In this document: piece by piece, positions 58,899 through 64,000 of the stretch | Layout of the letters: each line of letters opens with the position of its first letter | Position numbering within the stretch: the stretch's first letter is position 1 | Assembly: GCA_006176705.1 (NCBI GenBank) | Contig: QRFJ01004840.1 | Location: 1 to 64,000, forward strand | DNA from: Cocos nucifera | Lineage: Eukaryota; Streptophyta; Magnoliopsida; Arecales; Arecaceae | Direction of reading: 5' to 3' | DNA: 64,000 bases | The notes under the pieces: model-generated | Told to the model about the DNA's origin: nothing | The model's input: the letters and a program-made list of their open reading frames with translations, nothing else | The model's database searches: none | Program-made: the position numbers and the translations under genes

Positions 58899-59908
58899 TG
58901 GTAGTGCTCCCAAGCCTTTGGAGGCCATAGGAGTCCAAATGTTGGCTCCAAGGAGGCTAGAATAGGTGTCATCCTAGGGCTAGGATAGGAGTTGTCTTAG
59001 GGTGGAGGCAGCATGTAGCTCTTCATGGGCTTGAGGTTCAGGTATTGAGGGCCTCAAGGAGCTTGGTTGGTGCTTCGGAGATCTAGGACACAAGGTGAAG
59101 CAAGGAACCAAAGTCAGAGAATCAAGACTGCAGAAGAAAGATTTTCTGTAGGTTATCCGGCTCAGTCAAAAATTGGGTCGGCTAAGTCTCAAAGCATAGG
59201 CAAAATAGAGAGCTGCATATTTGGGACTGCTGGCATGGCACAGGACTATGCTGGCTCAGTTTTAGACTGAGCCAATCTAGTGGAACTTAGCCGACATAGT
59301 GCTGAGACTAAGTCGGCTTAGTGTGTGGGTAGAGTTATGCGAGGGTCTATTTTGGGCTAGGGTCTGGGTTGATCTTAGGGGTCTTAAGGCCTAGTTTGAG
59401 AGGTCTTAAGGAGGCTAATTTATGTATGGATTGGGTCTAGATCCAAAGAATGAGAGCATGGGAGATATGGGTGTACATGGGCTCGGTGAGTGCTTTTGTG
59501 TATTGGGTTAGCTGAGGAGTTTTTTGGTCGGGCCTAATGGCTATGTATAAATACATAGGTTGTATTAGAATTTCATAAGGCTGTGAATGTTAGAATTAAT
59601 ACAGACCTTCTCTCTCTTAACTCTCTTCTTCTCTTCTCTCTAGAGTTGCTGCCCTAGGGTTCTTGAAGAAGCTCTAGAGAAGGGGGGCGTCTTCCTCAAG
59701 CCCAAGGAGGGAGGTGCCCCATCATAGATCCAGATGGAGGACCGGTGATTTGCTACCCATAGAGAATGTCACAGGTTCCTTCAGCTCCATGCTAAAGATC
59801 AAGGGCTTCCGCAATATGGTATCGTGGCTTGTGATGCCAAGGATGATTAGCATTCGAGTGATATCATGGAACATCAATTGGTATCAGAAAGAAGTGATGC
59901 CAGTTGGT
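58899..59908 (+). repeat. 3' LTR of C
   Basis: 1010 bp, TGGTAGTGCTCCC to ...AGTTGGT. TATA at 59546-59556. It matches the left copy at a level I judge near 90 percent by eye. After it the T2 antisense frame resumes. Confidence 0.72.
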
Positions 59909-60457
59909 ATGCTTACACAAGACCAGCTGCAAAAGGTTGAGGATTCCGACAAGAGTTACAAGTTGGGTTAGAGCGATCAAATTGTCAAGCTTTAATGGAT
60001 AGCCCGGATGATCAATGAGCAGATCACCAGACTTCAAAAGCAGTTGGCAGATAGGGCCCAGGCAAGTTCGGGCAGGGATTCTAAAGAAATTGACTCTTTG
60101 AGGAGGACCATGGGGAACATTTTTGAGCTCTATGAAAAGGAGAAGACCGAGCTATAGTAGTTAAAGATTCAGATGGTTTATCAATAAAATGCTGTGAAAG
60201 ATGCAGAGGTTGAGTCAGTCATTTTGAGGAAGAGGCTAAGGGAAGCTGAAGAAGACTTCTTAAGATCCCAGAAGTTACTAAGTGAGAGTTTAGCAACGAG
60301 ATGAGAGCTCGAAGATAAGGTGCAAGATTTGAAACACTCCCTCATGATGGCTGGGGGTGGAAGTCCGAATCTAAAGAGGACTTTATCCTCTTTTTTTCTC
60401 TCATTTCTCTTTGTTGTAATCGATCTTGAGGACCTATGTAATGAACTTCAACTTTAA

Positions 60458-60667
60458 TGAAATGGTATTACTTCCAATTTTCTTTCTTTGTTTCACGTTG
60501 GTTCAATATTTTCTAGACTTCTTTATTTTCTTATTGCGCCTAATATCGATGTCAACTTGAAATAACGACTTCCATCCCTTGTCTAGCATATCTGTCCATC
60601 TTTATTAATGATTAAGGGTTTTTGGATTTGTTTAGAGGTGAATGCATTTCTCTGTCTAGGAACTGGA
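60458..60667. other. Spacer after T2 second antisense region
   Basis: Probable 3' UTR of the antisense region: T-rich, with no frame and no known motif. Confidence 0.4.
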
Positions 60668-61515
60668 AGACTTTATACCTGTGATCAACCTCCCGTTTGA
60701 AAATCTGAGTCTTTTGGTCCCCCGTAGAGGTCTTTATTCATGTCAGGACGAGGTCCACCTCCTGTTCCTAACATGGTCGATTATCACTTAAGTTTGGATG
60801 AAGTCTACCTCCTGTCTTAAGTAACTAGAGGCCTTCACTCTTGCTACGATGAGGTTAACCTCTTGTCTTGAAAAACCAGAGGCCTTCATCCTCGCGATGA
60901 CGAGGTTAACCTCTTGTCTTAAATTACTAGAGGCCTTCACCCTCGCTATGATGACTGAAGGCCTTCATCCTTACTATGACGAGGTTAACCTCCTATCTTA
61001 AATTATTGGAGGCCTTCATCCTCGCTACGACGAGGTTAACCTCCTATCTTAAATAACCAAAGTCCTTTACCCTCACTACGATGAGGTTAACCTCCTATCA
61101 TAATAATCGGAGGCCTTCACCCATGATAAAATGAGTCCTATCTTGAATAACCAGAGGCCTTCACCTTCGCTATAACGAGGTTAACCTCCTATCTTGAATA
61201 GCCAAAGGCCTTCACCCTCACTTCAACAAGGTTAACCTCTTGTCTTAAATAACCGATGGCCTTCGCCCTCGCTATCGCTATGATGAGGTTAACCTCCTAC
61301 TTGAATAACCAGAGCTTTCACCCTTGAATAATCGGAGGCCTTCACCCTCACTACGATGAGGTAAACCTCCTATCTTTTAAACTCCTATCATAAATAACTA
61401 AAAGCCTTCATCCTCACAGCAATGAGGATAACCTCCTTTCTTAAATATCCAGAAGCCTTCACCCTCGCTACGATGAGGTTAACCACCTATCATAAAAAAT
61501 CGGAGGCTTTCTACT
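60668..61515. repeat. Minisatellite of ~50-bp units in T2
   Basis: About 14 degenerate units built on GAGGCCTTCACCCTCGCTAC, then GATGAGGTTAACCTCC and TATCTTAAATAACC. Some units are partial (for example near 61120 and 61310). It lies between the antisense region and pol, on the 3' side of pol. This part of Tat elements is known to be variable and rich in tandem repeats. The core GAGGTTAACCTC is a perfect 12-bp palindrome repeated in most units. Confidence 0.85.
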
Positions 61516-61629
61516 TCATTTGAAAATGAAGTTCGATTGGATAATTTCATGTCATTGCATAATTTTGCACCAAAGACAAGAATATTGAAGTAAGAAAATT
61601 TTATTAAAATGAGATTATTGATAATACAT

Positions 61630-62720
61630 TTGTAAGTTTTCTGAATTCCATGATTGTGGGAGCGTAGCTCCTCCAAGTTCCTTTAGATAGGATGTTCCTA
61701 GTCGGACGATGTCCATGACCTCATTAGGTCCTTCCTAGTTCAGAGCAAGCTTTTCTTGGCTTTGTGATTAAGAGATATCCGCTCTTCACAGCACCACCTC
61801 TTTAACATTAAAGACTTTAATTCTAGCTCTGGAGTTGGTAAAAGCGAGCCACCTTTTGTTTATAAGCCACCATTTGAATTTTGGCTCTCTCCCAATTTTC
61901 TTCTAGCAGGTCAAGGTTTGCTCTGAGATCCTATGAGTTGTCCTATTCACTGAAGCCTTCAACTCATGCCGAGGGAAGTTCAAGCTCGACTGGTATTATT
62001 GCTTTAGTTTCAAAAGCTAGGGCGAAGGGAGTATCTCTAGTTAGCAGCCTTTGAGTTATTTTATAAGCCTAGAGAACATGATAGAATTTGTCCACCCATA
62101 TTCCTTTTGCCCTTTTGAGTCTTGCTTTAATCCCTTGCAGTAGAATCCTGTTTGTTACCTCGACTTCACCATTTGCTTGAGGGTGAGCTACTGATATAAA
62201 ATGATGGAAGATATTCAGATCTCCACAAAACTCAACAAATTTTGCTCTCCTAAACTGATGTCCATTATCTATGATGAGAGTTTGAGGGAGGCCGAATCTA
62301 TAGACTATTGACTTTCAGAAGAAGTCCTGCATTTTAGCTTCAGTGATCTTTGCTAGAAGTTCGGCCTCAATCCACTTAGTAAAGTAATCCACAGCCACTA
62401 AAAGAAATTTTCACTCTCCAGATGCCATAGGAAAGAGCCTAAGTATGTCCATCCCCCACTATACAAATTGCTAAGGAATGTTTAGAGGTGTGAGTTGTGA
62501 AGCCGATTGTCTCTGAATGTTGGCATTTCTCTAACATGGATCACATCTCTTTACATAATCAGTGGAATCTTATTGCATAGTTGGCCAGTAGTATCCTTAT
62601 CGAAGTAGTTTGTAAGATAAGGATCTGGATCCTAGGTGATTTTCATAAATTTCTTCATGAACTTTCCTCAGAGCATAATTTGCTTTAGAAGGTCGGAGAC
62701 ATTTGAGGAGGGATAAAGAA
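61630..62720 (-). pseudogene. Integrase of T2 (Ty3/gypsy, Tat)
   Basis: Minus strand. Zinc-binding HHCC: HEEIYENH at about 62660-62637, then RCDPC near 62535. DDE core: MDILRLFP (about 62452-62429), FLLVAVDYFTKWIEAELLAKITEAK (about 62411-62337), FGLPQTLIIDNGHQF (second Asp, about 62297-62253), HPQANGEVEVTNR (Glu, about 62188-62150). The C-terminal part is ARLKRAKGIWVDKFYHVL to a KGTWEELRSHN-type end at about 61700-61650. Stops at former Arg/Gln/Trp codons (for example near 62597, 62575 and 62335) inactivate it. It would insert element cDNA. Confidence 0.85.
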
Positions 62721-63400
62721 TATGATCTCTTGTATAATTTATTTTCATATAGAACATAATGAGATGCTTGGTTTCTCAACTTTCGAGCTTCCTTAGGATC
62801 TCGTAGGATTGTGCTTTCTTTAAGGTACAAAACAAGTGGGTCAATCCAATGAGGCTCAGGGTCGACCTGCATCATAGTTTGGGATTCTTCCAAACATGGG
62901 TGTTGCAAAACATCAAAGAAGACCTATTTTGGCAATTAACTTGGAGCCAGAGTAGCTAATTTGGAGAGAAGATCGGCCCTAGTATTTTCTACTTTGGAAA
63001 TTTGCTGAATGTCAAAGTTGCTGAAGGCTGAAATTAGGCTCCTTACTTTTTTCAGGTACCTCTTCATGCTTTTCTCTTGAGCTTCATAATTACTATTAAC
63101 TTATCCCACCACCAATTAAGAATCACCATAGACTTTAGCATGGTTTGCTTCCAAGTCATTAGCTATTCTCAACCTGAGAATCAGAGCTTTATATTCATCT
63201 CCGTTATTTATTACGGGAAACTCCAAGCATAGTGCGATTCAGCAATAATTCCTTTAGGATTGATTAGAATTAAACTTGCACCCACTCCTAAGGCATTAGA
63301 TGAACCATCAACATATTGGGCCCAAAAGCCTTCACAAAAATCTATTCTTTCCTCAAGAAAGTTCGGCTACAAACTTCTTGCTGTTCAGGTTCGACGGGAT
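62720..63400 (-). pseudogene. Second RNase H domain of T2 pol and linker
   Basis: Minus strand. The block NNGDEYKALILRLRIANDLEAN, KVYGDS, LVVG, VNSNYEAQEKSMKRYLKKVRSLISAFSNFDIQQI, ADLLSKLATLAPS (about 63216-62940) is the extra, archaeal/cellular-type RNase H that the Tat clade carries between its own RNase H and integrase. The following linker, 62908-62597, is open (DPEPHWIDPLVLYLKES, ARKLRNQASHYVLYENKLYKR). Stops at about 63110 and 63098 break the first part. Confidence 0.78.
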
Positions 63401-64000
63401 CCAAAATAGTACATTCTACTATAAAGTCAGCCAATATCTGAGCTTTAAGGGATGGACAAGGTTGGAAATTGATATTGAACTCAATCAGCTCAATGGCCCA
63501 TTTCACTATTCTTCCAAATGTATTAGGCTAGTGAAGAACTACTTTGATAGGCTGATCAGTGAGATGTGTGATCATATGCCCCTGAAAATAAGGATAGAGC
63601 TTTCTAGCTGCAATCAACTAGGCATAAATTAGTTTTTCTAATTTTGTATACTTTATTTTTGTATTCCTTAAAACTTAGCTTATATAGTAGATTTGCTTTA
63701 GAATTTTCATCTTTTCCTTGACCAGGACAGCTCTAATGGCAATGGGTGATACGGCCAGGTACAGGAGCAATTCTTCATCAGGTTTGGGCTTAGCAAGGAG
63801 AGGAGGTGAGCTTAGATAGTTCTTTAGTTCTTTAAAAGCATGTTGACATTTAGGAGTCTAGTAGAAGTTCTTTGATTGCTTGAGCACTTGGAAGAATAGC
63901 ATGCAACATTCAGCCGACCTTGAAACAAATTGATTTAGAGCTGCAACTTTTTCTATCAAGCATTGAACCTCTTTTATTATTTTTGGTGCAGTCATTTCTT
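63400..64000 (-). pseudogene. RT thumb and first RNase H of T2 pol (partial)
   Basis: Minus strand, entering from the right edge. Blocks in shifting frames: FQVLKQSKNFYW, TPKCQHAFKELKNYLSSPPLLAKPKPDEELLLYLAV (about 63862-63745), KEKMKILKQIYYIS, KIKYTKLEKLIYALVIAARKL (about 63660-63590), FGRIVKWAIELIEFNI (about 63510-63465). This is the end of RT and the classic Ty3/gypsy RNase H. The RT active site lies beyond the window. Confidence 0.75.

Larger units (their letters stand above)
35443..59908 (+). mobile_element. C: small non-autonomous LTR retrotransposon (contains A3 and A4)
   Basis: Two direct repeats of ~1 kb (56235-57247 and 58899-59908) flank ~1.65 kb without gag or pol motifs. A3 is inserted after the first two bases of the left LTR, so bases 35443-35444 belong to C. 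Flanks are ATGAT (35438-35442) and ATGCT (59909-59913), and the antisense frame of T2 is continuous across them. Without A3/A4 the element is about 3.7 kb. The lack of coding domains makes it non-autonomous; its helper is unknown. Confidence 0.7.
35018..60457 (+). pseudogene. T2 second antisense coding region, coiled coil (split)
   Basis: It begins after an acceptor-like TTAATGCAG (35009-35017). The frame is rich in Lys/Glu heptads (KLKKEVHQLSKKHKKIENEL, EKKNNLK, ELKQIKKHASEKSG, AKEKIQLLEESL) with stops at about 35045, 35135 and 35245. It is cut at 35442 by element C and resumes at 59914 in the same frame (TQDQLQKVEDSDKSYKL), with further coiled coil (ITRLQKQLADRAQ, DSLRRTMGNIFELYEKEK, LREAEEDFLRSQKLL) to a stop at 60457. 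It may be a second gene or further exons of the first. No catalytic motif is seen; function unknown. Confidence 0.65.
18401..64000 (-). mobile_element. T2: Tat-lineage Ty3/gypsy element, interrupted by nested insertions
   Basis: A minus-strand element seen in pieces. From right to left: pol (64000-61630), minisatellite (61515-60668), two plus-strand (antisense) coding regions, then a polypurine tract (18431-18415) and the first 14 bases of its 3' LTR (TATTAGGGATAAAG reading from 18414, compare TGTTGGGGATAAA in T1). It is split by A2 (20257-34178) and by C with A3 and A4 inside (35443-59908), about 38.4 kb of foreign DNA. The 5' half (LTR, gag, protease, most of RT) lies beyond the right edge. 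Confidence 0.75.

Noticed and set aside
1..64000. Host genes, tRNA, rRNA or a novel defence-type system
   Set aside because: Every stretch with coding character maps to Ty1/copia or Ty3/gypsy domains or to Tat antisense genes; no cloverleaf or rRNA-like sequence was recognised by eye. A tRNAscan or BLAST search could overturn this.

Overview
This is plant nuclear DNA made almost entirely of nested LTR retrotransposons. I found no single-copy host gene, tRNA, rRNA, bacterial operon or CRISPR array. The dominant family has about 2.3-kb LTRs, an initiator-Met-type primer-binding site (TGGTATCAGAGC), gag-protease-integrase-RT-RNaseH order and RT/RNaseH sequence close to the Angela (BARE-1/RIRE1) lineage of Ty1/copia. 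The second player is the Tat lineage of Ty3/gypsy, whose antisense genes carry a 'putative gypsy type transposon' domain. Together these suggest a monocot; a palm is my best guess from recalled similarity and is not proven. All coding regions carry stops and frameshifts.

Layout. 1-5045: internal 3' end of an Angela copy (A0) with a ~1-kb internal tandem duplication, then its LTR. 5046-13959: Angela copy A1 with a truncated 5' LTR. 13960-17297: 3' part of a plus-strand Tat element (T1): antisense gene with introns, polypurine tract, LTR with a minisatellite. 17298-18400: a copia-like LTR block on the minus strand. 18401-64000: one minus-strand Tat element (T2) broken into pieces. Its antisense genes run on the plus strand (19120-20256, 34179-35442, 59909-60457), followed by a minisatellite (60668-61515) and minus-strand pol (61630-64000).

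The insertions into T2 can be ordered by target-site duplications and by restored reading frame. Angela A2 (20257-34178, flanks GCCCA/GCCCG) sits in the first antisense gene, and A2's 3' LTR holds another LTR element, B (28501-32317, containing a 1000-N gap). A small non-autonomous LTR element, C (35443-59908 overall), sits in the second antisense gene. Angela A3 (35445-56231, duplication GATTG) sits 2 bases inside C's 5' LTR. Angela A4 (40529-50908, minus strand, flanks CTTCC/CTTTC) sits in the gag-protease region of A3. The nest T2 > C > A3 > A4 is four levels deep.

Quality caution: 1-5045 is dense in single-base indels, 26150-26600 looks scrambled relative to its sister copies, and the gap is a round 1000 N. 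Some oddities there are probably assembly errors.
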